From Haemonchus contortus (Eukaryota; Nematoda; Chromadorea; Rhabditida; Trichostrongylidae), in assembly GCA_000469685.2 (NCBI GenBank), contig LS997563.1, forward strand, positions 12,161,940-12,225,939: a DNA stretch of 64,000 bases. Reading direction: 5' to 3'. Positions 1-12,084 of the stretch are shown one piece after another. Below the pieces are notes generated by a model, which worked only from the letters and a program-made list of their open reading frames with translations, had not been told where the DNA came from and did no database searches. Position numbers and translations under genes: made by a program. Position 1 is the stretch's first letter; each line of letters opens with the position of its first letter.

Positions 1-115
1 CAGTCCCGCATTGTTTCTTCATCATTGTATCCATTTTGTCAGCTTTCAGCCGTCGTGATAATCGGATAATAAACCATAATAGAATTGATGATACAATTGT
101 GTAGAAAGGGAATAG
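1..115 (-). pseudogene. Orphan last exon (exon 7) of a Srab-like receptor, cut by the window edge
   Basis: Read on the minus strand, this stretch encodes the TM7 and start of the cytoplasmic tail of the same receptor family as G1-G7. It opens with LFPFYTIVSS after a tttcag-like acceptor at 116-118 and continues through RLSRRLKADKMD. It is closest by eye to exon 7 of G7 (46858-47025). The reading frame is open to the window edge, so the stop lies outside. No exon 6 or earlier exon is found between here and G1 at 4073, although G7-like intron 6 sequence follows to about 1.1 kb. I therefore read it as the remnant 3' end of a receptor copy. A distant or highly diverged exon 6 cannot be excluded. 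Confidence 0.65.
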
Positions 116-151
116 CTGAAAATGTTTAATCAATTTGTTAAATTTATCAAT

Positions 152-421
152 AATGGCTGCTTTCATAGTCCGCAGGCCGGCGCGCGTGAAGACGCGCGTG
201 CTGGCGGAGGCAGTGCTAGGGGGGAGGAGAGAGGCAGACAGATAGGCAAGCAGTCCACGCCCCTTCGAGGGGTTGAAAACAAACAACCTTCGAAGGGGCG
301 TGGACTGTTTGCCTTACACTGTCTGCCTCCCTCCTCCCCCCTAGCACTGCCTCCGCCGGCATGCACGCCGGCACGCGCGCCTGCACGCGCGCTGGCCTGC
401 GGACGATGAAAGCAGCCAATC
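152..421. mobile_element. GC-rich foldback (MITE-like) element, about 270 bp
   Basis: An almost complete palindrome. The left arm begins with atggctgctttcat at 153 and the right arm ends with its inverse at about 419. The arms (about 120-130 bp each) are very GC-rich, with CGCG runs and a GGGGGAGGAG block, and meet around an AT-rich turn near 271-288. The surrounding DNA is AT-rich intron-like sequence. The matching stretch of the G7 paralogue (about 47060-47090) lacks the insert. The element is non-coding; open frames crossing it are products of the palindrome. Confidence 0.85.
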
Positions 422-1140
422 CTCTCACATATCAGGTTCGACAAATTTCGAAACTTTTGAAGCCAGAAGAACACCATTGAATAGCTAAGGAGTTCTTGCA
501 TATAAATTTGGGCTCTACAGATCACCACTTGACAAAAGTGTTGCTTACTTTCAAATAGGAGAAAAACTTCCATTCGCCTGTTCTGTGGACGAGTGTCATA
601 GATAAACATTGAGCACCTCGCTGCTTTTATAATACAGGTGCTCAAATGAAACTTAACCGAAACGATAGCTTTATTAGTACAACCACTTACGCTGTTGAAC
701 AAAGCTCGAGTGGCTAAATCAACCTTCCCCCGAAGCTTGGAAATATGAAATTGCCCCATTAACGTTTGCAGGACTTTTGAAAGTAATCTGGTTGCTACAA
801 AACGTGATTTTCGGAAATAGGCTGAGCCAGCGATGGTGAAGTTAATTGTATCACATTCGAGACTCCTGTCCGAGGCTGACCTTCTCTAGAGGGTCAGTTC
901 CAGTTGAAAAACATCCCCTGACGAAACTTCAGCCATATAAGGTGTTTATCAGACTAGTGTGTGGTTGCACTAGTGAAGCTACTGTGTTAGATTGTCGAAT
1001 TTGAATGCACAATTCACGACAAAAATTGCTCATGAAATAACCAGCTAGAATGGATCTTTGGCCCCCTCGTATACGATGTGTGGCGCTGTCAGGTCGGAAA
1101 ATGGCCTAGATAGGGCGTTATTAATGCTGGCCCCTGCGCG
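422..1140. other. Paralogous intron-6-type sequence, no gene seen
   Basis: This stretch matches by eye the region downstream of exon 6 in G7 (about 47085-47650) and part of G5 intron 6 (31620-31900), for example around the gaacgatagct...tagtacaacca words. It is residual intron of the broken left-edge receptor copy. A 198-codon minus-strand open frame crosses it but shows no family signature and is not conserved as an open frame in the paralogues. Confidence 0.6.
1065..1140. repeat. Fragment of dispersed repeat R2
   Basis: The words ctcgtatac, gctgtcaggtcgg and ggcctagatagggcgtt recur at 54448-54515 and, more diverged, at 17405-17470. Only the left end of the repeat is present here. It has no coding signature. 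Confidence 0.55.
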
Positions 1141-1299
1141 CGTCGTTTTCTTTAGATTAGGATAATATCAAAAGCTCAACGAGGGATTCAATGAAAATTA
1201 CCAATTTTTGTAGACTGAAACTGTGCTCACTATCTTAGATGCAACTCATTAGCGGCTCTGGAAGGCTGTTATATCATAAAAGATAAGGAATAAAAGATA

Positions 1300-1525
1300 A
1301 AATCTCGGGGCGGTAATGAATCCCGTCAGAGAAGTGCGCCCAGCATTCAACATCGATTCAGAATAGTAGTGGCTTATTGAATGTGTATGTGGCCAATACA
1401 ATGAATTGCAATGGCCAGTCGATGTACAAGTCGCTTTACCTCCCAGACTAGTCTGGTAAGAATGAACCGACTCCGGAAGGATGGAAGGCTCGATCGTTTG
1501 TATTGTTGTTTGAATGTCATGCATA
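1300..1525 (-). repeat. tRNA-derived SINE family R1, headless copy
   Basis: Body of the R1 SINE in minus orientation, with the landmarks atcccgtc, ggccagtcgatgtacaag, cagactagtctggta and gactccgg in the same order as in the full copy at 42005-42297. The tRNA-like head is missing. A TTTTATCC/TTTATC-rich 3' tail lies at the low-coordinate end. Confidence 0.75.
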
Positions 1526-1529
1526 GGTA

Positions 1530-3390
1530 ACAAGTTGACAAGCTGGGTTTTTTTCTAAGTGCTTCGAACATTCATCTTTGGAACTCCCTGTTCTTCGAGG
1601 TGATTTATACTTATAGGCCCAAGTTTTTTGGTCAACATCTAACTTAATGAATTTTTTTAAAATCATTTTATCCCAACAAATGTGCAATTATTTGTTTGCC
1701 AATCCAGTGGAATAGCTTACCTCGATTAAGACTCCAGCTCCACGTGGTTCTTGTGGTTCTATGAGATGATGACTTTCTTTCGCCCTGGGGAACCGACGGT
1801 GTCTTCTTAAAATCAGTCCGATTCTTTCGTCAACCGATCAGGAGGCATTGTCTGTTCCACTGCCTTCAACCCACTTGACAAACCTCTAAGCAGATCTGAG
1901 CAAAGAATGATCGAGCAGAAAACTTAGTATGCGATACTGAAGATTTATATGATTTCTGAAATGAGATAGTGGGTGAGGTTATGATCCTCATTGTGTTAGT
2001 CTAGTTAGGATCCCATCCAGCTGGAATTAGTAAACGGGCGTCTCCAGAGGCAGCGAACGAACCGCTCAGTGACCCTACATCATTCTATTTCTTGCAACAT
2101 TTAGGAATTTTTGACTTTTGGTATTTCGGCTTCAACCCTGCAACTCCTCATTAACCTCGCCAAATTCCATTGAGATAGCTCAAAAAAACATGAAAGAAAA
2201 CTTAAAAAAACGCTGTAAGAGCTAGATCGCTGTGACGTAAGAATACTCGTTTTTTCTGATGGGAATTAAGATTGCGATTTTCATACATTGTTTAAGAAAA
2301 AACATGAAACAAAACAGAAACATCCAAACTACCTAGAGTAATTAGAAATAATTAATCAAGATTGCCAAACTTTTTTACTTCCAAATTTTCTACAAAGCGT
2401 CATACGTTGATGCGTTCAACAAAGATAAATGGAATATTGCTACAATGGAGGTGCACATTATATCAACAGTTAAGTGAGTTTTTACATTCTTAAACGTATT
2501 TTAAAAATCCAGATTAGTGTAGCTTTACCCGTAATAGTGAATGTTTATATACGGGTAAAGCACTTGGAAAGGACACGAACAGTTGAGGAAATGGATAAAT
2601 GATAGATTATCATTATATAATTTTGTGTTTCAAATAAAATGTGAAAAAATTAGCAATCGGGTAATCCTTCTTGGAATCTGTCGGAATCTCTCACGCTCTC
2701 TGTATAGGCAACGAGTCGAAGGGGTAGGTGGAAAACGAAATTGCAAAATTTGCTTTACGTTTAGAATGGGAAAGGTATGGGGATCAGAAATCAATACCAA
2801 CAATAATGCGTGTCCTATCATTCCCAATAAGTCTTTCTCTCTTCCAAACGAACACTGCCTTAGTCTGTGTTACAGTATGCATCACCTTTCCACTATGTTC
2901 GTATTCTCCTTGAATGGGGTGTGGGAACTTAGTTACGACTGAGATAAATTCAGGTACGACCGATTGAGACCACTTCGCCTCTAGGTGCGAAGTGGCCTCA
3001 ATCGTTACTAACCTTATCTTGATTACGCGCCTCTTTATGCTAATGAATTTTATATTTGACTAACAATCACTTCAGGTACTGTATTTTTTCTCAATTGTTA
3101 AAATGGGAGGCACATTTCCAGATCACCCTATATATCTAGATAACAATGCGAAATTTCACATAAACATCGCCATTGAAGCGGTACTGTTCGCTAGAGTAAT
3201 GAAGAGAAGCAATAGAGAAGCAACCTTTGGTGATGAGATTTTGTCGGGTGCAGCAGAGAAAGTGAGAACTTTGATTGCGACTATATTTACAAAAATTATC
3301 TATAGGCTATTTATCTATCTCATTAGCAGAAAAGCAGCAAGAGTGAGGGAATTGTGGTTTACCAGCGCGAGAATCCTATTGTGGCTTGAT
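1530..3390. other. AT-rich stretch without a recognised gene
   Basis: I see no receptor exon and no transposase or reverse transcriptase motif here. Two short hairpins stand out. One is at about 2520-2560, with arms gctttacccgt / acgggtaaagc. The other is at about 2964-3002, with arms ccacttcgc / gcgaagtgg around an 8-nt loop. Small open frames (up to 119 codons) lack family features. Confidence 0.5.
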
Positions 3391-3394
3391 ACCC

Positions 3395-3610
3395 CTACAG
3401 GTCAGCCAAGGTTTTTTTCCCCTCTATGGTCATTCAATTGATACCAGACCTGTCTGGGAGGAAAAAGCACAGACTTGTTCATCGGCTGGCCACCGCAAGT
3501 CATTGTATAGGCCATGTACGCATTCAATACGCCACTACTATTCTGAATATAAGTTAAATGCAGGGAGGCATCTCTCAGACGGGATTGAATACGCCCAAAA
3601 ACGTTATCTT
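3395..3610 (+). repeat. SINE family R1, plus-strand copy
   Basis: Body of the R1 SINE in plus orientation: ccagacctgtctggga, catcggctggccaccgcaag, tattctgaat and gacgggattga. The tRNA-like head is truncated or replaced. The small plus-strand open frames across it are incidental. Confidence 0.75.
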
Positions 3611-4072
3611 TTCACCTTCTGATTCAAGCCGTTTTTTGTGCCTTTTGATTTTATTACAATTTCACTTCTTTTTATTTCTGGTAAGCATTCAAAAATCATA
3701 AATGTCTGATTTGTGATTCTTTGATGATCGATGTTCTTGGCGCGACGACAAAACGAGAACGAAACATTCATTTGGTGGCAATAACAAAATCTAATATCTG
3801 TAACTGATACAGCGACATTGCTCCTCACTTCCTGAAAGAACTGAATAATTTTTACTCGCGCTCAGAATCCCTATTTATCGGGAAATTCATAAGCCTTAGC
3901 TATTGTGAACAATGAGATAGCCCAAAGATTTCTGTTGTAGTCGGGTATTTTGCTGCTAAAACGAGTTTAAATTGCGTCTCGATTTTGTACGCAATACTGG
4001 AGGAGTAGTATTAGTGAATAACGGGAGATCAAAGTGTGATTTGCAATGGAAAGCGGACTGTCTTGGGTAATT

Positions 4073-7000
4073 TCACTGGTGTGTTCTACGGGATATACCC
4101 CACATTTCTTTATAGGTGCGGAAGTAGATATCGTTGTCAGTTTCGCTTCGTTTCTTCATCATCGCATCCATTTTATTGGCTTTCAGTTGCCGTGACCAAC
4201 GGATTATAAACCATATAAGAGTGGGTGATGCAATGGTGTAGTAAGGATAGAGCTGAAAAAGTATATTTTAGTCTGTGTATCTCTTATAGGGTATCATGAG
4301 AAAAGCTCTTAGGCTTTTGGGGTCGAAGGACCCCGCAGGACCTACATGCCGCCGCTTAAGCTTCCCATCTTTCCAATTGCCGCTGGATCCTATATGAGCT
4401 GTATCTCATATATTTGGCGATAGTGCTGCTCAGTAGCCCAAAACAATCTTCTTTTTCTAATGGTTACACCAATCAACCGAAAAATTACGCAAATCCTCCA
4501 TTCTCATCTCTGACTTGTCTGTTCGGTGGGCACGTGTCATAGATGCTGTCGACAAGCACCGACTATTTGCGACAGCTTGAACGAAGCCGATTGAAATGTT
4601 CTCTGAACGTAGAGCTGCTCAGTTGAAAGTAGAATCGAGGCTTCAAGGCGCCTAGCTAGTTACTCCTATTTCCTCCGTTCGAACGTATATGTCACAATAA
4701 TCTCATCCATTTGACTTTTCGCATTTTCTGTCTGATCGATCTGGATTGAGGAATACTTGTAGAGAATCGGAGCACCGGCTAGTGATCGAAGCTGGTTGTT
4801 TTAATCTCTTTGAATACGGATATCTTCCCACCTTCTTCTAGTTTCTGAGCAAAACTTCATGTAACCTGTTCACATGTCAACGAAATGGTTACTCACGTTT
4901 GTGGATGCCAACAAAACTCGATAGCTGACAGGTGTGAGCTGATCCCTGAAAGTCATCATTACAAACATGCTTGTTGTGACAATTCCTGAAACGGTCGCTT
5001 GAAAAATATCCAAGGGAAGAAGTAGACGTAAAACGCTTTCGTTTTCGCGAAGTTGATACGATGTATTGAGATCGAAGTGTCCTCTGAAATATTCTTGCTG
5101 TTTAATTGGCTCATTTTTTAAGTGTAAAGTATAAATCATGTAGATTTCATCAAAGTGGGTGGCTGTTGCTTTGAAGAGGTTCCGCAGAACTGAAACACCA
5201 CGGGCTGTCCAGGTTCGATTATCGTATTGAGTGAGAATTCGCTCTGGGATACATTTTCTAAACGCGACTTAGGCTCAGCTACAGTACGATTTACATGCTG
5301 TACGATATGTTGTTTGGGGATCTCTTAAGAAAGCGTCAATGCTCGAGCGGCACAGCCCGAAAATTTCACCTCACCGATATTTCAACTTTTTTTGAAGGGC
5401 ATATGGGCTACTTTTGAAAGGGACTCATATGTCTGTCTAAATGAATAAAGTTAAGTACCAGCATGTGAAAAGAGCCTGCTTTGAAGATTTCTCCAGGATC
5501 CAAGGAGTGATAAAGTGATCATTGTCGATCACTGTTGTTGATTCAAAAGATGAGATCAAAGAAATTGATATGCATGTAAGCCTTGTTGAGTTAAGGAAAG
5601 GAGGGAGTCATGAAGGTACTAGACCAAGTTGAAGGTGAGTCCAGTTGTAACTTACGAGTCCTTTCAAGATATTTATAAGTTGTACTTGAGCTAAGCTGAA
5701 GTCTGAATTGGTCTTTGACGAGGATGAATCTCAAATATGGTTGGCTTTCAGGCTCTGACGTAGACGGTAGTAAAACGTAAGTCGAATAAAAAGATTTTGA
5801 TTCAGAAAGAGTTCAATATTTTGGCTGAGGTCTTACAAGAACAAATACACATCCAAAAATTATACCGTTTTTTCGCGAAGCTGTTGATTATGTAAAGAAT
5901 CACAATGCCACATATAGTCAAAGCAGAAGTTCCGGCACACGCGCATACCAATATCACCATGTTTTTTGTAGTGTTTGCCGTAACGGGTGAACAGTAAGCA
6001 TAGTTTCGCGAGAAATCTTCCTCAATCATTCCCCAAGCACAAGATAACACAGCAAGGAGGACCTGAAATTTGTTGAAAGAGCTTTTATCTCAAAGATCGT
6101 TGTAACAGCTATAATAGGTAAATGTAGTTTGGCACAGGCTTCAATTAAACTGCTCTGATAGAAACGGTCTCACAAAAAAGGGAAGTATAGTACATATGAC
6201 CCCAATCAGTAAAATGAAACTGCAAAACGGCTCCCTCAAAAAAGTGGTGGGGCTCGAAATTTGCTTGCTTGCAGTATTAATTAGAAATGCTAACTTTTCA
6301 CATCGATATCGAGCGTCGACGTGGTGTTGTGATGGTGGCCTCATTTCATAGACGGAGAATGCGAGTTTGTTCCCTATCGTCATTTTTCGCACAGTGTTAT
6401 TTCACTCAATTGAAGGCTCCTCAATTCCTTTATGACTTTTGTTTCAGTGGACGCCTTGTTTCTGTTTTGATTTGGGCTTATCCCACCTCTTCAAGGCAGA
6501 ATAATTTTTCACATAAATTGCATGAATCTATTTTATTTTATTGCTTTAAACATTTGGAAACTCCAACACAATGATGAGAGAGACATATAAGATGTCTGTG
6601 AAAGACTCGAAATTGGTGAAAAACCCTGAAAAAACGTGAGCAGCATGCACGCTGTTCACAAATTGCACACATTATATATGCTGCTTCTCTACAACCGTAG
6701 ACAAAACATTCAATCGTCTCAAGATTGAACAGGTACCCGCTAGAAAAGATTGGACAGATACCCGCAAGAAAAGACGCAGGAGCCTGAGTTTTCATGGGCA
6801 TACCCTTCCTTCCGCCAAGAGCTTCTCAAGAAATTCGGAAAATTCTCAGTTTCAACTTTCCAAAACGGGCGCAACAGACATGTGCAGCGTCCAAAGAATT
6901 TATGGTCGATTGGCTCAAGACTTGCTTTCTCGAGAGCAGTGATTTTTATCAGGGAATGCACCTTCTTGTAGACTTGTGTTCGTCCTTCTGTTATGCCCCA

Positions 7001-10000
7001 CCATCAAACAAGGTAGGCCTGGAGATGTGCAACGCGATTTATCATTGCGTACATTCATGACGATCAACAACACGCAACAAGTATAAATAAAAACAGAAAT
7101 AAGGTTTTCACTTAAACCAGAGTCAGAAAAGATTTGGAAGCCCTCAATGGAACGAAAGTACACTGTGCAACAAACTTCCCACGATGGGAGCAATTCCCCA
7201 TTCTCCGTCTGCGAAACGAGACCATCCCGACACAATCTCGACGCTTGTTGTCGAAGTGATGAGTTCACCTTACCAATCAATACTACCATCGAGCGAATTC
7301 TGGATTACAAGTTTTTTCTGGGGGAGCCATCTTGTAGTTTCCTTGGTTGTACACAGCACTCAAAGCCCTTTCGATCCATCTAGGTTTCCATTCTATGTTC
7401 CACTGTAAGTAAGCTACCCCTCCTTGGTCAGTTTTTTGTCAGGAATGAAATTATTATATGTACGACTGCACAAGAAGGATATATGGTTCCAGTTTTCCCA
7501 GAATAAATTGGCCCGTCGAAAGTATACCGTGTTATCAATGCCCTATTTGTTCCTCCATTCTTCATTTGAATGGGAATCTTAACGCATCTTGTTGTGAATA
7601 GGTTTCGAACGTGGGTGATTATGCCTATTTCTATTGGCTTTCGTGTGATGATGTCCTTAACTCATGTCGATTTCTTTTTTTGATAAAGGTCTTAGTTCAG
7701 ATATTTCAGAAACAAAAAATTACCATATTTCGAATTAATTTCCTTGTATTAAGTGTTATATGTTGCATACATATAATGAGGAGCTCACCGATATAGCGGT
7801 AAGTGTGAGCCCAGTCGTAGGTCCAAATGAGTCATATTCAGAGCGTTTCCAGAGCGCAATTGCACGTTCGATGATCATGGATAGCTGAAAATCCATGATA
7901 CATATTACGTACCACATGAATTTAGTCCTAAAGTGAACACAACAACGGCTTTCATTTGCCCTCACTCTAACTTAGCTCCGGAATTTTCATAACTTTGAAA
8001 AACATGGTTTAAGTCATGAAATACATGACCAAGAGAATTCGTTCATACGCACATTCGGATTATTTCGGGCCCTACTACATACATACGCCACCGGAATCAA
8101 AGTGAGTGAAAATTGAATGCAGACTGTGGTTCCATTTTTCTTTGCTTTTTCTTCACTAAAAATGCTCAACCCTAAAGTGAAGATGAGTTCATCTTGAATC
8201 ATTGAGTTCCGCAATATGATATTTCCATATTTGAGGAAGGTCAAATCACTTTGAATCGATAAACTACATTAGCTTGAAGGACGTCCTTCGCAAGAATTTC
8301 GTGTTGTTGTGTTTGTGAATATGCGTGTGGCTTTCCTTTGCTGTGTGATTCCTAACTCCACTGGGCAGCTTATCCTGATGATTTGATAAATTTTCACTAT
8401 CCTACCGAACAAATTTGCAAGACCGCTATTTATTTCATTCGATTCTCATAAAAAATGCTACTGACTAGTACTAAGATCAACCCTAATGACCTCTGTCTGC
8501 TTCCGTCCTCAGCCTTGGGCTCCTATGAATGGGTTAGCTGGTGAGAGATTTGATGATGGTGTCTTATAAGCAAAAATGTCTACCTAGAGCTTTCGCTCAA
8601 AGTTCAGAGCTACATTCAAACAAAAAATACAAATGGAAGTGGCACTAGAGAAAATTCAGTGTTACTAAAAACGAACCTCCAGTAGATTCATAGAAGTTGT
8701 GCATACTGCTCCTGGATATCTTATTGAGAAACAGACAGTCGATTGCACCAGGATCTCACAGGGATCACTGATTGTAAGATATCGGAACAAGTGCATCCCC
8801 TTGAAATAGCCGTAATTTCGAGTGATAATAAAGGAATGGGCAAGTTTAATAGAGTACAAAATCAGTGTTGTTGATCTACTTCACGCATAAACCTGATCTA
8901 CCTAGTGGTGATTTCTACTTTTAGAACTCTTACCAGAGCCGACACTACCGATTGTATTGCACATAAAGCCTCAATGGCACAGCTTCTTGCATTGCACGAT
9001 ATCAAGCCAGAAAAGACAGACGATCAGTACGTATCATATAAATTTAAAAGATTCAGGTCACTGCAGTTTTCACTTGGCAAGGGAGGTTTGCAAGTGAAAT
9101 GATGAAGCATTCCGTGGAGGGATCACGTGTTGGCCTCAACGGGTTTCCTCAGCTATCTACCCTGTAGGGCAAGCTTACAGATGTATCAGGGTCCTGATGG
9201 AAAGAGATTCCTAGCACCGTTTATTGTCAAGCACATAATCTATTGTTTTCGGGGAGATGGGAATCGTCTGTTAGACCGTAAGTCTCATCTCATGATCATT
9301 TCGAAAAGCGGCTGAATGAAAACAAGGCCTATCTTCCCTTATCCATTGAGTTTAGCATTGAAGCCTTGTTTTGAATGATAGGATTTTTTGGTGATGTGGT
9401 AATGATGTGAAGATGTGCTTATTCGAGTGCTAAATTGGTATTACGAAAGCTGTTCAAGGGTGAATATTTACAGAACTAATGACTCCTTGAAACATCCATC
9501 TCAAGCTTCCTCGTGTACATCCGGAAAGATGCTCAAGCTCTTTAGTTAACATTGACACTCAAAATTAAGCACAAATGGCACATGCATGGAATTTCACGCT
9601 CATACAACGGCACTCTTTTCCGAGAATATATGAGATTTCTAAGAGGTACCTGCAGGCCTGAGATCAAAATGGAGTGTATGATGAATATAATAAGCATAGC
9701 AGCAATCAATATCTAAAAGGACTCATAGTTTCGTACCGTATAGTTCTTCATAGATGAGACAATAAGAATTACCAAAGTGGTCCTATCCTCTGTAGAACTC
9801 TACATTCAATACTCTACGAAGTTCTGAGAAAAAACCTAAGAAGTAGTGAAATTGCTTCTAGACCCATCACCTGCAGTGAGAGACTACAGTAGCTTATCCT
9901 CAAGACATGACAGATCGGGATTCGAAATCGTTTTCTCAGCAAGGCAAACACAACAGTAGCAACCACCCGACTACCTGTAATGGATATGCTCCTCACTAGG

Positions 10001-10734
10001 GAATACTGCAATCAGACTAGTCTCCTCGGGTAATGTATTTTCAGTGAGGCTGAATGCAACTGGAACATGTCTATAACTTCAACATGAAAGAATGAGGAGG
10101 ATTATTTCCACATGCGCCGAGCTTTCAGATTTATCATTATGTTGCCCCGGAACAACCTCTCCACAAACACTATTCGTCTGAGCGAAAAAATTCGGAGCTT
10201 AAGTACTTATTTAAGTCACACATGCTTCTCAAACCCAGTATTCAATCTGTTCAGTCACAGGCTTAACAAAAAACAAAAAAAAACAAAAACATCATTGATG
10301 TGCCGGCAACAGAGTGTACTAGACCGCAAGGTCAATGTGGATGTTAGTGGCTGAATGGGATTGCAATGATACACAAAAGTTGTTCGTTTCAATGCAGTAC
10401 AACATTGTCGTAGGTACACTTTAAGGACGTAGATAGGTTGGTTGGTTAAGGTTGGTGAACTCACTGCATTTCGGCATTCGCAGCCCTGGTAGCTATTTTC
10501 AGACAATATGTAACAGCTCTGTGTCAAACTTTGGCTAAAGGAATTCAATATCTGAGTGTAACGCTGTGAATTCAATAATCGTACCTTGCAATTGATATGA
10601 AAGTATAAGCTGCCACATCTTCTCAGTACAATAGATGACACGACCAGCGAAACAAGGCCTGCCGAAGCTTGTGCCCCAATTACTGCTCGAAAGCGTGAAT
10701 CTGCGGCAAGTTCTGCTGTGTCGGAGCAATTCAT
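4073..10734 (-). CDS. G1: Srab-like serpentine chemoreceptor (7TM GPCR), intact, 7 exons, 331 aa
   Basis: A predicted plasma-membrane chemosensory receptor. The minus-strand exons are 10585-10734, 9650-9712, 8677-8799, 7789-7884, 5866-6062, 4897-5083 and 4073-4252. They join in frame (phase 0, except phase 2 at exon 5/6) without a stop. TM1 lies in exon 1 (start MNCSDTAEL). TM2 is exon 2 (ILIAAMLIIFIIHSILI). Exon 3 carries the SDPCEIL cysteine before TM3. Exon 4 has the IIERAIALW motif in place of DRY. Exon 5 has TM4, the YAYC cysteine (a probable disulfide with DPC) and TM5. Exon 6 has YQLRENESVLRLLLPL into TM6. Exon 7 has TM7 and a tail with FRTYKEMW. The tail ends ISRRTHQ, four residues longer than in G2 and G5. 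The start is the ATG six bases after a ctttag acceptor. Family and intactness are firm; ligand and exact subfamily (Srab versus Sra) are inferred. Confidence 0.88.
6205..7420. mobile_element. Probable inverted-repeat insertion in G1 intron 4
   Basis: Sequence near 6210-6390 read in reverse matches 7185-7400 read forward. The shared landmarks are cattctccgtct, a tcgacgctygwtrtcg-type block and gggagcc near the ends. The homologous intron of pseudogene G1b (about 15850-16100) passes from the exon 5 flank to the gatatatggttccag motif without this stretch. The interior (6540-7070) holds short open frames without a recognised domain. It could be a non-autonomous DNA transposon; exact ends and target duplication were not resolved. 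Confidence 0.5.
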
Positions 10735-10746
10735 TGAAATCTAAAG
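10735..10746 (-). promoter_or_regulatory. Probable spliced-leader acceptor of G1
   Basis: On the minus strand the bases before the ATG read ctttag|atttca. The AG therefore lies six bases upstream of the start codon, as in G2, G5, G6 and G7. An acceptor this close to the ATG with no preceding exon is what spliced-leader trans-splicing produces in nematodes. A cis-spliced 5' UTR exon is the alternative. Confidence 0.6.
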
Positions 10747-11039
10747 AGTTTCTTCAGAACACTAAAATCTGTGCTGTTTCATGATTGAAGAACACATTAG
10801 TTCATCTTTTCCGTGGAACATGCATAGTTAAAATTCCAACGGAATGACGAAGGACCAAACGGATGCAGAAGACGAATGTGTTCCGAATAAATCATAACAA
10901 GGGGAACAATGCAATAATTCATAGGGAACTAGTGAGTACCCATCTAATCAGGTTCAACAGATGGAATTTGGGCATATCCTAGGGCCAAAGTCCGTCATTT
11001 GATCGGAACTCTCTCTGCAATGCCTTGAATAGTCGAAAC

Positions 11040-11300
11040 CCATCATAGAGCATCTAATGGGATCCTTCTGATCAAGTCATCAACCAAACATTAATTATAC
11101 GAATTGATTCATTGGGAGACGCAAGAATAAGTGAGAATCCAAAATCTGCGGAAGAAAAACGCAGTGAGTAAATAAAGGCACTAACGAGGGGTAAAAGACA
11201 ATACAATAAATGAAGCATCACCAGCAGCACTCATGCTTGGCATGGTAGGCGTCAGATTTTATAATTGCCATGACTGTGAAAACAAGTCGTTCATCATACT
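11040..11300. promoter_or_regulatory. Conserved upstream block of G1
   Basis: The words aaatgaagcatca, ggcgtcagatttt, aattgcc and tgaaaacaa recur in order upstream of G2 (27195-27430), G5 (42340-42600) and G7 (55030-55300). The block sits about 0.3-0.57 kb before the G1 start codon. It has no open frame of note, so it is a candidate promoter or enhancer retained through duplication. Confidence 0.5.
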
Positions 11301-12080
11301 GTTTTTCCCAGAAAAAAAGAAAATCTCGGGCTTGGGAAGTTTTAACTTCGTTAACAGAAGACTGGAACTTTAACGATCATGCTCTTGCTTCACGAACATA
11401 AAGATCACATTCATTTTATATGACATTTCGCTTTTATACAGAGTGAGCCAAAATCATGATGACAGCGCATGCGGATGCTCATACCAATTTCTTCCTGCGT
11501 TCATAAAACCTCATCCGATTCAGAGTTTGTGTAATTCTTTTACTTTAGGCAATGAATTTTTGGCAGATTTTCAAAATAAAGGAAGCGTCACTAGTTCGTG
11601 AATCAATCATCACTTTGCATTTACAAATACTTTCGGCACGGGATATCTCCAGACGACTCAATGGAACAAGGTAGCTATTAGACTCAAACGCAAGACCCTT
11701 TCTATAGTTGGAAGCAACTGCAGATCGTAGGGGTAAACCTAAAAGGCTTGCGGTTCCATTCAGGAGGAATGTTGAGGAAGCAGGGCGATGGTATGCAGAG
11801 CAGTGAAGTTCACTCTGCGCTCAGAATGACCGCAAGAATGGTTAACTTTTGAACTCGCTTGGGCGCAATCGTGAAACGGCATCAGCTCAACAAGGCCTCT
11901 ATACGATCAGAAAGCGAGTGTGCAGGTTGAAGAGAAGATAATGCATGGCTTGCAACAGCTGCTACGTCGAATAAATCGTCAAGTTATTTTTTGTTCAACG
12001 ACGCAGAGATATTCAGTGTGAAAAAGGTGCTGGATGAGCAGGACGACAGGATTCGTGCGAAGACCAAAAAAAGGAAGTGG
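11301..12080. other. Intergenic DNA, nothing recognised
   Basis: Sequence between the conserved upstream block of G1 and the Gypsy remnant. I see no receptor exon, RNA gene or transposase motif. Confidence 0.5.
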
Positions 12081-12084
12081 TACA

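Noticed and set aside
163..759. 198-codon minus-strand ORF across the left-end hairpin
   Set aside because: Its second half runs through the palindrome and the rest through intron-like DNA; the frame is not kept in the G7 paralogue.
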